A stretch of DNA of 64,000 bases from Prunella strophiata (Eukaryota; Chordata; Aves; Passeriformes; Prunellidae): NCBI GenBank assembly GCA_036583965.1, contig JAZBQD010000014.1, positions 38,302,990 to 38,366,989 of the forward strand, written 5' to 3'. Both the position numbers and the translations under genes were made by a program. Under the pieces are notes generated by a model. The model worked only from the letters and a program-made list of their open reading frames with translations, did not search any database and was not told the DNA's origin. Shown piece after piece: positions 1-10,559 of this stretch (its first letter is position 1; the number at the start of each line of letters is the position of its first letter).

Positions 1-411
1 TAATAAATACCTACTTTATTCCTTTAACACTGTCTAGTCTCTGTTCTAGGTAGCCTCTCAAGGCGTCATATAAAACAAAGTAAGTGATTTGTGCCAACAT
101 TATCCTTACTGATCACTGGAAACTTCCTCTAAATCACAGAGGTCCAGTGGTCAGAAGGAGTAGCCAATTATATCCTCCATGACATGTAGGCTTATCCTTA
201 TCTGTAGGAGAGTGGTGGGTTGGTTCTTTTCATTTTATTTGATTTTTGGTTTTGATTTTTGTTTGGTTTGATTGTTATTTTGTTTATTGGTTTGGGAGGT
301 CTTGTTCTTTTTTTCTTATTTATTTGCTTATTTGTTTGTTTGGTTTTGGTTTTTTTAGCAGGGAAAATGACAGTGTTACAATAAGTTTGTAAGGGTCAGT
401 TGCAAATTTGT
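1..411. other. upstream flank with T/G-rich low-complexity tract
   Basis: No coding signal is visible. From about 220 to 360 the + strand is a T/G-rich low-complexity tract of TTTG, TTTTG and TTTA units. It lies directly beside the 3' end of the CR1 copy that starts at 412. It may be a decayed simple repeat. Nothing else is recognised. Confidence 0.5.
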
Positions 412-722
412 AGGATCATAGAAAGGTTTGGGTTGGAAGAAACTTTAAAGATCATGTAGTTCCAACTACATGGGCAGGGAACCTTCTGCTAGGAGCTCAG
501 AGCCCCGTCCAACCTAGCCTTGAACCCTTCCAGGAATAGGGAACCCACAACATCTCTGGGTGATGTTCCATTGTCTCACCACCTTCACAGTAAAGAATTT
601 CTTCCTAATGCCTAATAATTCCCTTCCCTCTGACAGTCTGAAGCCATTCCCCCATCCTATCACTACATGCCCTTGTAAAAAGTCCCTCTCCCAATTTCTT
701 GTAAGTTCCTTTAAGTCCCCCT
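412..722 (-). mobile_element. CR1 LINE 3' fragment
   Basis: Read on the + strand, the stretch follows the reverse complement of the avian CR1 3' region almost block for block. It opens with a decayed ATCATAGAA tail, then GGTTTGGGTTGGAAG, then the block corresponding to CAACCTGGCCTTGAACACTTCCAGG, then AGTAAAGAATTTCTTCCTAAT, and then the segment ending CACTACATGCCCTTGTAAAAAG. The element is therefore on the - strand with its 3' end at about 412. It is 5'-truncated at about 722, as is usual for CR1. It has no intact reading frame. Confidence 0.9.
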
Positions 723-3221
723 TAGTCATGAAGCCTGATTATCAAGACATCTCCGTGGCAGATCACAGCAGCATGAACAACAGTGTGTGGTAATTACATA
801 GCACTGGTACAATGCGTAGGCAAAGTTTAATCACTTAACACCCTCAAGTGTGACAACCCCCCCTCCACCGCCCCAGCACATGTGCAGGAGGAAACAAAGG
901 AATTATTTCTGTTGCTTTGTAAGAAAGGGAGGCTGAGAGGTGAAGTGTGATAGAAGGTCAGAACGACAGCTCAGAGAGGGTTTTCCAACCATGGGCTGCT
1001 TTCCTGTGGCAGTGATAATAGAGAAAGCCACTGTGTTTTAGTGAAATGAAAATCAGGCTGATCTGCTGAACTGGCATGGGCAGTTGCTCCTAAACCACTC
1101 AGCACACTGAGGAGTATGCATAAAACAAAAAATGAAAGGGAAAAAGCTGTAATCAGGGGTCATAGTGAAATTTGACATGACTTTGCAAGGGCATCTTCGG
1201 GTATTTGGTGTAAGGTGTTGTATGAACAGAAAGGTGTGAAACCTCTGCTTTGCATGAAGAGTCAGATGACTTCCAGGCAGAAAAATTAAAAAATGCCTTG
1301 GTTTCACTTCCTTCTATGTTTGGACCAGATGATAATCCAGCTGTGACCATGGAGTCTCACAGACCAATTCTATGCTGCACAAGATTTTTCAATCCTATTC
1401 TGGCATTTCTTTCAACTAGATTAGGACAAGTGTTCAGACAAAGAGCTTGTGTTAGTGTTGACTATTCAGTCCTCTCCAGCATGCATTCCCCAGATATCTG
1501 CTAAAGAACACAGATAAAAAATTGTGTGCTCTTAGGTCTTTTGGAAAGTGCAGTGATTTTCAGGATATCTCCTGTGTTGTTTGTAATGATGTTAGTTCTC
1601 AGGGCAGGCAGTGCAGGGGAACTGTCTGAATCTGGGTCTTCCTCACAAACTTGACTGTTCACAGTTCTTGGGCAACAAGACATACACTGGACAATTGTGA
1701 TCTGGTTCATCACTTTTGGGCAGAGTGGGAAGCAAAACAGGGCTGGAAGAGACACAGGACCCTCATGTTCTACCACTGCTTTAGGTAGTTGCCTAACTTC
1801 AAAATGATCTGGAGATACTGTGTGTCAACAGAAGAGACTATTATGAGACTAGTATGTCAGAGTTAATGCTGGCACCATTTATTAAAATGTAAGGGATTTG
1901 GAAAAGGGATGCTATATTTCTGTATTAAAATACATTTCAGTGCAGTTGATGATTTACTGCAGAACATTCAATGCTTTGCTTGATAATTTGAATGTGGAGA
2001 TACCTTGTATCTCCTTGTGAATAATTTGAATGTGGAAACCTTGCATAAAAGGTTTGAATCTAGCCTCCCCAGGCAGGAGCAGTACCTAAAATTCAGACCT
2101 ACACTCGGAAGATAGCATAACAGAGACAGGTGTCATGGCTTTTTTCTTTGATTTTTTCCTTAATTTCTTGCCTCAGTTTATGATGAAATACTTGTAGCAC
2201 TGCATTGTGGGCAAAGCACTACAATGGGACTAGGAGACCCTATTTGTGTTCCTAGATTTGCCTTTCTCAGAGGCTGAATGATATGAATCATCCCATTGCT
2301 CTGTGCTTCTTTTTTCTTACCTGCTAAAAAATTGGGTGCTTGCCAAGCAGCCTTCTCTGAAGTGTGATGAGATACAGTGATAAAATTAGCCAAGTAACCC
2401 ATAAAAACCATAACAAGTGTTAGCATTGACAAATGTGAATTGGTAAAATCCTTTTTTTCTGATACTTCATCCTCCTGCTATTCTTGGAAGTAGTAGTTGT
2501 GAGACCAAAGGGAGATTATCTGAGGGGCACAGCTTGCTGTGGATGAGATGTGTGTCTGACAAGTTTAACAGGGCAGCCTAACCCAGCACAGTCAGTCTGT
2601 GAATAGTTCTCTGTAGAAGGCAGTATTCCTGACTTAATAGTTCACCTCTTGGAATTACATCTTCTGCTTGGCTGGAAAATTACAGCTATTAGTTGTGTTC
2701 AACTGTGTTGTGATTTGTTCTTAATGTGTTAGGAAGACTGAGCTGGTTGAGTAAAGAATCTTTCCCAAACTTCCTTCTTTCAGGTCTTCTTTTCTCTCTA
2801 GGTAATTCAGCCCAAAAGCACTGTTCAAATTAGAACGTGTAATGGCAAAACCTGGGCTTCAGGACTCAGTCCCTGGTCCAGTTGTATGTTTCTGACTGCA
2901 TAAAGAGTGCCATAGGTAGCAGGAATCACTTTCACTCTCCCACTTTACATGTCCTTTCTAAAACTTTGCCAAAGAATTGCTTCTGCTGACTCATGGCCAG
3001 TCAATGAATCTCAGCAGGTGTCCCCATCTCATAAAATATGCTTGATCTTCCTGTGTGTATAAGACTACATTTATCTGAGCCTTGATGCCATATCCTTGTG
3101 CTTGCTTGGCATAGCAAACCAGATGTTTCAATCAATGGGTTTGTTCAGTGTGCTGGCATTTGTGAATTCACTTTGAATTCTGAGTCCACTTTGGATTTTG
3201 GTGGGACCTCCATTTTGTCAC
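723..3221. other. intergenic, 5' flank of IFNG
   Basis: No credible exon was found on either strand. IL26, the expected left neighbour by vertebrate synteny, was looked for and not seen. A 16-bp unit (ATAATTTGAATGTGGA) occurs at 1983-1998 and again at 2021-2036, with a short GGAGATA/TATCTCC hairpin between the copies. A T-box type sequence AGGTGTGA lies at 1232-1239. The rest is ordinary AT-rich unique DNA. Confidence 0.5.
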
Positions 3222-3360
3222 CATCCCTGGAGGTAATTAAAAAGCATGTGAATGTGGTGTTTGGGAGCATGGTTTAGTGGTGGACTCAGTAGTGCTAGGT
3301 TAGAGGTTGCTACTCAATGACCGTAAGGGTCTTTTCCAAACAAAATGATTCTATGGTTGT
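3222..3360 (+). mobile_element. CR1 LINE 3' end, plus orientation
   Basis: The segment reads CATCCCTGGAGGTAATTAAA, then GCATGGTTTAGTGGTGGACT, then a diverged GGTCTTTTCCAA, and ends with ATGATTCTATGG. This is the last 130 or so bases of a CR1 element, including the diagnostic tail. It is 5'-truncated. It lies tail-to-tail with the next CR1 fragment, only about a dozen bases away. Confidence 0.85.
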
Positions 3361-3372
3361 AATTTTTGGCAC

Positions 3373-3455
3373 AGAATCACAGAATAAAAATGGTTTGAGT
3401 TGAAAGGACTTTTGAAGATCAGCTAGTCCAACCTCTCTGCCATGGGTGGCCATGT
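3373..3455 (-). mobile_element. CR1 LINE 3' end, minus orientation
   Basis: It begins AGAATCACAGAATAAAAATG and continues with GGTTTGAGTTGAAAGGAC, GATCAGCTAGTCCAACC and CTGCCATGGG. This is the reverse complement of the CR1 3' end. Only about 80 bases remain, so it is a very short 5'-truncated insertion on the - strand. Its tail faces that of the CR1 copy ending at 3360. Confidence 0.85.
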
Positions 3456-5010
3456 TAACTTTGCATTTGTTTGCAGTGCTTTGAAGCATCCTTGAAGTAG
3501 CACTATTACCTTGCCTTCATGTCAATACTTCCAGCAATTAAGTTATTACTTAATCAGTTTTAACTTCTTAAACTTAAACAAAGATGTGAATTGCATAATG
3601 TTACTACCTCAAGCAGACTACAGCACAAATTCTTGTGCAGTACCATGTTTGTTGTGAGCTGTGTCCCATCTGTCTATTCTGCTGCTCCCAGGGAGTTCTT
3701 GCATGCAGCTTTTGGGCCTGCCATTGTTGGTGAAATTTGGATTCTTCTCCCTGAAAAATGACAATTTCCCTGGTAGTAGTAGTCTAGGTCTATTCCACAG
3801 ATGGAGGCCCTCTTTCAAGGAGCAAATAAAAAAGATTTGATGGCTTTAGTGGTCATTAGCTGAGATGGAAGGAGCTTCTGTGAAAAGGGAGAGTTTCTTC
3901 CAAGGAATATCCAAAGAGTCCTGTGGGGCTGAGATGGAGAACTCTAATCTTACCTGTTTGGAACCACTTCAATTTTCATCTATTTCTGATGAACTACAGA
4001 CATCTTCCACTGCAGCCTGTGTGAACTGAGCCACAAGTGCCCTCTTCCTGATTCTCTCTCTTTTCTTTTCCCTATGGGCCCCTTCTTTATTTCTTTCCCT
4101 TGTAGGCTCCTACCTAGCCTCCATTCATGTACTGCAGTCTAAAATGATCTGATTTTTTCATAAGATTCCTCAGAATAAGCTCTTTTCCCATTATATCCAT
4201 CAAAGCAGAGTTTAGTTCCTATAAAAAAATGTTTTCCCCAGCTATCCTCAACAGAGTTGTTTCAGGACTCTGTGTGCACTCAGAGACCACCCTGCCTGTC
4301 TTCTTCAATGGGGCTTGTTCTCATCTGTGTCCTTCTCTTTTCACATTCTATACACATTAGTGCAAGTGAAATGGCAGGTGGGGAATTTTAATCATTGCCA
4401 AGCAGAAATGAGTGCCTTAAGTACTAAATGCTCTGCTTCCACAGACAGTAGACAACCATAGAGGAATTTAATATGATGCATCATTGCATTCACACTGGAA
4501 CCTTGTTTGTCCTATTCTGAATCCGGAGGTGAAGAATGCAAAAGCAGCAGAAGTGCACTTTAGACCATGGAAAGGAGTGTGCTTCACAAAGGACAGCAGC
4601 AGAAGGAATGCTTAAATCTCTAAGTATCTGTATAGAACACCATGGCAAACTCAGTGGTTACTTTAAAAGAACACCAGAAATGAGTTGACTGCTGCTGACC
4701 CTTTAACCACAAGATAAGATTTTTTTTTTCAGATGGTGTGTAAGAATAGGTTTGAGCCACAAGGCATATTCCTCGACCAGCACTGTAATTTCCCCCTTTT
4801 CCCAACCACGTGTAAATGAAACTTCATAGTCTGCCACGTAAACGTTACCCATTGATGAACCACTGAAGATTTTTCCAGGACCAGGCTTTAGCAAAGATGC
4901 TTTCGAGGGATTCCCTTGATTAGCCAAGAAACGAAGGGCTCTTATCTAACACCATCTTGTCTAAATATATACAGCCTGTGATGATGAAATAAAAAAAATT
5001 CAAGACCAGG
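3456..5010. other. IFNG proximal 5' flank
   Basis: This unique sequence should hold the proximal promoter. An E-box CACGTG is at 4807-4812. The last bases before the TATA box are AT-rich, followed by CAAGACCAGG. The core around the TATA box (CAGGTATAAATACCA, 5007-5021) closely matches, from memory, the same region of the human IFNG promoter. No coding exon is visible. Confidence 0.45.
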
Positions 5011-5018
5011 TATAAATA
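5011..5018 (+). promoter_or_regulatory. IFNG: IFNG TATA box
   Basis: TATAAATA lies 136 bases before the last base upstream of the start codon. Transcription would start about 25-30 bases downstream, near 5040, giving a leader of roughly 115 nt. The TATA-containing core is one of the best conserved parts of vertebrate IFNG promoters. The exact start is inferred, not observed. Confidence 0.8.
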
Positions 5019-5054
5019 CCACTGACAGGATGATGAAGTTCAGTCGTCTACTTG

Positions 5055-5080
5055 CTTCTAATAGATTTAACTATTAGAAG
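5055..5080 (+). promoter_or_regulatory. perfect hairpin in the IFNG 5' leader
   Basis: CTTCTAATAG (5055-5064) and CTATTAGAAG (5071-5080) are exact reverse complements around the 6-base loop ATTTAA. A G-U pair (5054/5081) can extend the stem. It lies near the start of the predicted leader, about 75 nt before the AUG. Human IFNG mRNA is known to fold its 5' end into a pseudoknot that activates PKR and restrains its own translation. Whether this bird hairpin plays a similar part is inference. Confidence 0.6.
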
Positions 5081-5153
5081 TTGAAGCTCTCTGCTCTTAG
5101 ACCTGCTCTCCCAGAACTGATCTGAGCAGTTTAACTGAACCATCATATAGAAA

Positions 5154-8100
5154 ATGGCTTTCCAAACCTACAGTTTGTTTGTTCTGTCTGTCATCATGAT
5201 TTCTTTTGGACATGTTGAAAATACATTGAATCTTCTTCAACTTCAAAATGATATAGACAAACTGAAAGCTGATTTTGTAAGTATGGTCTTCTGCTTCATT
5301 TCTCTTCTCTTGCTGCTTGTGCTTTACATATAGTCCAAACCTGAGCACTGCTTGGCATACTCAATATGTGCCAACAGAGGGTAATACTGGAAATAATTTT
5401 TGATCATATCTTTTTTAAACAAGAGTATGGATAATTTTTAAGTTCTTTCATTTACCTGATTCAGTTTTTCAATCAAGTCGTAGTTATTGTACTAATTTGC
5501 ATTTATTTTAGGGATGTTCTTTCTTTCACAATAGCTTCTTCTAGCTCAATTCAGCTTTGATTATGTGGAATACTTTGTAACAAGAAATCTTAATGCAATT
5601 TATGGTGAATATATTAATCTTTATTCAGTTCTGACTAGATGCAATTCACTGACTTTTTAAATTTTGTGTTAGCAATGTCAATGGGAAATTTAGTACTACT
5701 TAGCAATTAAAAAAAAATTGGAGATGAACTTTTGTTTTAACAAATGCATTTACTACTTAAGTTGTAGTAGTGAGCTACTCAAAGGTGTTTTCTACTTCTT
5801 ATTCTTTTGCATCCTCCGATCATTTTACTTCCACATGTGTGACTATGATCTGGCATAGGAATGTAATCTGGCATGATATTCTTTCTTGTCAAATAGAATT
5901 TTGGTAACTTGATAACTGTAATGTTAGTTCACCAGTCTTCATCTGGGAGGCATTAAAGTAGCACACAGCTGAATTCAGCAGGGATTAGTCACAGAGACAG
6001 CAGATCTACAATAGAGTCACTTTTAATTAACAACTTTTATTTTCAATATATTTTTGTTGGGTTCTTTTTTCCCCCTCTATATGCAAGGAAACAGCTGCAA
6101 CAGTCTGCTCCTATTTTCAGCTCTGACTTTCCATGATTTTGCCATAATTTTGTGCAAATGAGAGTTGAAATTCAGCAGTCAGAGAACCACCCCAAAGTGG
6201 TAAAGACTAGTGTGATACTTCAGTGTTTGCAGGAAACTGGTTGTAAAAGTGTCATTATGTCTTAAATTTGTGATTAGAATAGGCCAGGGAGAGTCTTACT
6301 AGAATATATATATCTCTGTGGAAGAGATCCTGAGCCATGGTGAGCTTTTTGCACTAACATTAAAACTTTGCTCCATAGCAGGGGACTCCCCACCCTTCAG
6401 AAGTAGAAAAAATCAGTTTGGTAGTGTGCTCAGCATGGGGAGCCCATCAGCCTAGGAGGCTCCTGTCAGACTGCAAGTTTTCTCTTTGCACTCACTGTGT
6501 TTAAATTACTGAGCTGACAAAAGAAGGAAATAGGCAGTGTTGTACACAAAAAGGAAAAAAAAAGACACACAGAAGAGGAAATGATGCAGTTTGTCTTTCC
6601 TTAGTGGGAGAGTTGTATTGCTCTTTTTTTCCTAGAACCTGTTGCCAACATCTGATGGTTAAACTCCATCCCTGTGAGCCTCTCAGTAGCCCACTAATCT
6701 TGCATATCCCCATATCTGACTGTGGGCTACTGGGATATTCTTCAGTTCTGCAAATTATAGTTTCATGCTAAAAACAGCTAATTCTTGTTCCATATGAGAT
6801 TTTACTGAGACTGTATGAATTTAGGGTCACAAACTGCTGGACTTTGACTTACCAGAAAACATACTGAGATCAGATCTAATGATTTTCTAGCCACTTGCTG
6901 TGCTTATGAGCTTTTATATTCATCTGTCAATAGCAGAACTTACAGGGAGCATTTGGGAAAACAGATGTGCTAAACATCTCTATTCAGATGAGTTGCAGCA
7001 GGAGAAGACATTGAAAAGAGGACTAATACCATTTCTGACACCAGGAAGCCAAGCGATGGGACTTGGTGGTTAGAGAAGTGAAAGCACTGGGATAACTATA
7101 GGCCAGATGTGCAAAAATCTGAATTTTGATGCTCATTTGAATAAACAACACAAATTTGCCTTGTGATAAATATTGTTTATGTAATAGATATGCTTGTTCT
7201 TTTTTGCAGAACTCAAGTCATTCCGATGTAGCTGATGGTGGACCTATTTTTACAGAGAGACTGTCAAGCTGGACAGAGGTGAGTCAAAACCAGATATGAT
7301 GAAGCATCTCAGGCTCTTTTTTTGGTACAAAGCAGATCCCAGAACCAGTGTAATTAGCTGCAGTAGAATGAGCATGAGCTGAGTTCTCTTTGGTATCTTG
7401 GAAATGAGACAAAAATCCCCCTAAAAAGCTTTATACTGCACTGTGAACTGACCCAGAGGTACAGTCAAGCCCAGGAGATGAGTTGCAACATCTTCTTTAT
7501 CATCTTGTTTCAAGCAGCAGAGAACCCCTGTATGCTGTGTTTTATCTTCCTTCCTTCCTTTCCCTGCTGGTGGGCACTCACAGACCTTTCTTTTTGGATT
7601 GTATTTTTCAACAGAAAAATGAAAAGAGGATCATCCTGAGTCAGATTATTTCCATGTACTTGAAAATGCTTGAAAACACTGACAAGTCAAAGGCTCATGT
7701 CAGGAACATAGCTGAGGAGCTCCATACTCTGAAAGCAAGCCTTTCTGATGGCTCAAAGAAGATAGAAGATCTCAAGGACCTGACAAAACTTCAGGTAAGG
7801 CTCTTCCTTTGCCTCCAAAGCTTGTGGCATTGTATTTTCCATATTTGTGATTTGAGTGTGATTTAAGCTAATAATACTTCAGTAACCTATATGGTAATCC
7901 CATGTGTAGCTCAGTTCATGCTGAAAAACCAAATATTTCCTGCTGCTGCAGGTCTACAGTGTGGGGTAGTGCTGAGTTTTGCTGCAATCTGGCACAGAGG
8001 TGCTGTTAGTGCTGTCACACAGACTGTACACCAGAGCTGCCACAGACACAGCCCTTTGTGGCATAGAAATTGGTTGGGAAAGCGGTGCCTGGCTCTGGAA

Positions 8101-8564
8101 TGCTCTGTGGCTGTGGGAGAACTTGGCTCATGGTGCTTGTGCCAATGGCACAAGCCACCGACCTCCTCAGAGGTGCAGTCAGCTGCTCTTAACTGCAGGG
8201 TAGCTCTGTTTCACACACCAGTGGCTGGTCTGTGGCACGCTGCAAAGTAGCACAGAAAGTGCAAAACAAAAATCTGTGACACAGTGGCTCTTTGCTATGG
8301 GAATTAGGTAGTAGGGAATTGAAAATTGCAGGTGTCCTTCTGTTTTACCCTGCAGCAGGGTAGCCTGTGTGTTGTGGTCAGTAAACAATTATAGCTCTTG
8401 GCATGACTTTTGCTCCTTTTGTTTCTTGCTTGTTACAGATGAGTGACTTGAAAGTTCAGCGCAAGGCTGTAAATGAGCTGTTCAGCGTCTTACAAAAACT
8501 GGGGGACACCTCAAGTTCTCACAAAAGAAAAAGAAGCCAGTTTCAGAGGCTGTGCAAATGCTAA
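5154..8564 (+). CDS. IFNG: interferon gamma, four coding exons
   Basis: This is the secreted type II interferon that activates macrophages through IFNGR1/IFNGR2 and STAT1. Exons are 5154-5276, 7210-7278, 7615-7794 and 8439-8564, giving 41, 23, 60 and 41 codons. All introns are phase 0 with GT/AG ends, which is the conserved IFNG structure. The 165-residue product matches the bird length (about 164). Residues 1-19 form a hydrophobic signal peptide. Diagnostic stretches are NDIDKLKADFNSSHSDVADG (33-52), KRIILSQIISMYLKMLENTD and QRKAVNELFSVLQKL. A basic KRKRSQ patch lies at 153-158, as in receptor-binding and nuclear-targeting tails of other IFN-gammas. The only cysteines are C163 and C165. One N-glycosylation sequon remains, N42-S-S. 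From memory, chicken has a second one (N-W-T) where this protein reads SSWTE. The ATG at 5154 is the first in the frame with a signal peptide. The reading frame is intact. Confidence 0.97.
5277..7209 (+). other. IFNG intron 1 (1933 bp)
   Basis: The donor is GTAAGT directly after GATTTT, and the acceptor is TTTTTTGCAG before AACTCAAGT. The intron is phase 0, between residues F41 and N42. In mammals the first IFNG intron carries enhancer activity, but I cannot assign a specific element here. No repeat or nested gene is recognised. Confidence 0.85.
7279..7614 (+). other. IFNG intron 2 (336 bp)
   Basis: The donor is GTGAGT after ACAGAG. The acceptor is TTTTTCAACAG before AAAAATGAAAAG. The intron is phase 0. 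It contains a short CTTCC tandem (about 7548-7560). A reading frame open from this intron through exon 3 exists but is chance, since it lacks an upstream exon context. Confidence 0.85.
7795..8438 (+). other. IFNG intron 3 (644 bp)
   Basis: The donor is GTAAGG after CTTCAG, and the acceptor is TTGTTACAG before ATGAGTGAC. The intron is phase 0. It is GC-richer than its surroundings. Overlapping open frames on both strands at 7891-8388 have no recognisable protein features and are treated as chance frames. Confidence 0.85.
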
Positions 8565-8661
8565 TGCCATCTTAGGATCTTCTGTACTGAGCTACTGTGC
8601 AAATCTTGTTGGGACAAGATTTTTTTTTTTTTTAATTCAATCTTTCTATTGATTTTTATAC

Positions 8662-8727
8662 ATTTATTTATTTATATTTAAGAGTCTTAAGTAATTATTT
8701 ATAAAGAAATACTAATCAAAGTATTTA
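8662..8727 (+). promoter_or_regulatory. AU-rich instability element in the IFNG 3' UTR
   Basis: Six ATTTA pentamers occur at 8662, 8666, 8670, 8676, 8697 and 8723, and the first three overlap as CATTTATTTATTTA. They lie about 100 nt after the stop codon. Clustered, overlapping AUUUA is the classic class II AU-rich element that mediates rapid decay of cytokine mRNAs through TTP-family proteins. IFNG mRNAs in mammals carry the same kind of element, so the function is well supported by homology. Confidence 0.85.
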
Positions 8728-9397
8728 TACTCCCTAATATTTTATAAGAAATTACTTTGTCTTAAAATCCTGTCTATTTGTTATATGTTGTTGACCTGAA
8801 AACAGAGAATGAGGCAGTGTTTACCCAGTTTCCATATGGAAATCTTGAAATTACATTATAATGGTACCCAGCTTTCCATCTGGTGCTGTCTTGAGAGAGG
8901 GATGTTATGAGATTAGTCTCATCTATTTGGCATGGAGATACAAGCACCAGTATGGGGAAGTTACTCTGTTCAGGAAAACATATTTATGTCTGCTTACTAC
9001 TAAACATCTCTACATCCAAATCAAGCAAGTAGACATGCTTAAAGATAAACAAATGTTGAAGAAAATTTCTGAACTAGAGGACTGATAATTAATTGCTGGT
9101 TATTATTATTGTTATTATTGTTGTTATTATGCACTGAAGTTACCAGGAGGGCAGTCTACTTAATATTTCAGGAGAATGTGACTAACTGTATTGCACTGAT
9201 TTAACTTAAACTCTCAGATTTTAAAAATATCTGTTGGGTTTGTTTTTGTACTGAACCATTCGAATGTGTCTGCTGTAATTTAATTTATTTGGAGGTAATA
9301 CTATGGGAGTTTTTATCTCAAGGACCGTATTTTTGCACTGGAATATTATTAAAAACCTTGGATTTTTCAATAGAGATTTTTTGAAATTTGAATATTA

Positions 9398-9403
9398 AAT
9401 AAA
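9398..9403 (+). terminator. IFNG polyadenylation signal
   Basis: AATAAA lies here, and the following bases repeat AAATAAATAA, giving overlapping copies. A GT-rich stretch follows about 25 bases later, as expected for a cleavage site near 9420. An earlier ATTAAA-like variant (about 9347) could serve as an alternative signal. Confidence 0.65.
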
Positions 9404-9429
9404 TAAATAAATAGATAAATTTTAAAAGT

Positions 9430-10318
9430 GAGTTGTCACGTTTATTCACTATCATCTATGTGAAAAGTAAAACTCTAATTTTGTTCTACATTTTCATAAA
9501 GATTGGTCCTGCCCAAGCACATAAAACATGTTTAGTTTCCTCCATATCTTTAAAGAAATATGGTAGAAGAGTCTAAAATTCCCAAGTTATTCTTGTATCT
9601 GCTTGAGAAAACATAATTTAGCTTGTGGGAAGGCACTGATGATTTGAAATTTGCTGTTACTCTGATCTAAGATAAAAGACACTCTCAAATTTCTCTGCAT
9701 GCCAAAGTTACGGAGCCCAGACTGCGCTCAGGCCATCTGCTGGGCTCTCTGCAGGTGCTCTGAGCTGCAGGCCTGGGGCAGCTTGGGCAGGTCGCACAGG
9801 TTTCTGAATTCTCAGGTCCTCAGGGCTCTACCGTGCAAATTTCCTGGGGGTAGACTGGCTGAAGTGACTGGGAATGGGGCAGATTTTTCTTTGCATTCCT
9901 GCCAGCACAAGACTTCTGACTACTCCCTGAGTGATGACTGAATTAATAAAATCCAGAAATAGCACCACATCACCCCTGAAATTTAGTTGCAGTAAGTGCT
10001 ACAAGTTCAGCTGTAATTGTTGCAGTTGCTCCTACTCCCATGGGCTCAGCTGTCTCCCGTGGTGCAAGATACCTTCATTCATATCCACATTTGACAGCCA
10101 TAACAAGTGACTGTGATCCTGGAGACTCCAACTCAGTTTGAAGGAAGCAGCTGTTCTTGTTTATATTCATCACAGCCATGCATATGCATGGCAGATGCAA
10201 GTGAAATCTCTCCTGTAGGATTTCTCCAGTTCCAGGACTAAGCATGAGAAGCCTCACTAAGCATTTAACACAGACAATGTGTCCTTCTGTGCTCATGGTC
10301 TTTCATCAAATTCTACTT
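9430..10318. other. intergenic, immediately 3' of IFNG
   Basis: This is unique, moderately AT-rich DNA with no recognised gene or repeat. Short open frames on both strands have no family features. Confidence 0.4.
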
Positions 10319-10440
10319 AAAAAAAAAAAAACAAAACGACCAAAAAAAAAAAAAAAAAAAAAACCCAAAAAAAACCCCAAACCCAAAACCCACAAAAAAA
10401 CCAAAAACTCCAAAACCAAAGAAGAAAGAAAATGAAAAAT
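10319..10440. repeat. A-rich / AC low-complexity tract
   Basis: Long A-runs are broken by C-runs. C-tracts of three or four lie at 10364-10366, 10375-10378, 10382-10384 and 10389-10391. On the - strand these are four G-tracts with loops of 8, 3 and 4 bases, a marginal G-quadruplex motif. The tract leads directly into the AAGAG array, so about 235 bp is A- or purine-rich on this strand. Confidence 0.8.
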
Positions 10441-10450
10441 AAACTAAAGA

Positions 10451-10553
10451 AAGAGAAGAGAAGAGAAGAGAAGAGAAGAGAAGAGAAGAGAAGAGAAGAG
10501 AAGAGAAGAGAAGAGAAGAGAAGAGAAGAGAAGAGAAGAGAAGAGAAGAGAAG
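10451..10553. repeat. (AAGAG)n microsatellite
   Basis: About 20 uninterrupted AAGAG units, purine-only on the + strand. Long homopurine arrays can form intramolecular triplexes. The array is stop-free in some frames and creates spurious open frames of KREEKRREE type, and phenylalanine/serine-rich ones on the other strand. These are not genes. Confidence 0.97.
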
Positions 10554-10559
10554 GAAAAA

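Larger units (their letters stand above)
8565..9425 (+). other. IFNG: IFNG 3' untranslated region
   Basis: This is AT-rich sequence following the TAA at 8562-8564. It holds the AU-rich element, a (TTA)n-like stretch at about 9097-9130 and an AAATA tandem at about 9395-9418. The end is set by the AATAAA cluster near 9398 followed by a GT-rich stretch (GTGAGTTGTC, from 9428). The 3' end is estimated, not observed. An ORF from about 8861 inside it is chance. Confidence 0.6.

Noticed and set aside
1..5010. IL26 exons upstream of IFNG
   Set aside because: I looked for class II cytokine exons on the + strand and found none.
7483..7866. 127-codon open frame as an alternative IFNG start or read-through
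   Set aside because: It is exon 3 with chance open intron sequence on both sides. The four-exon model is complete and conserved.
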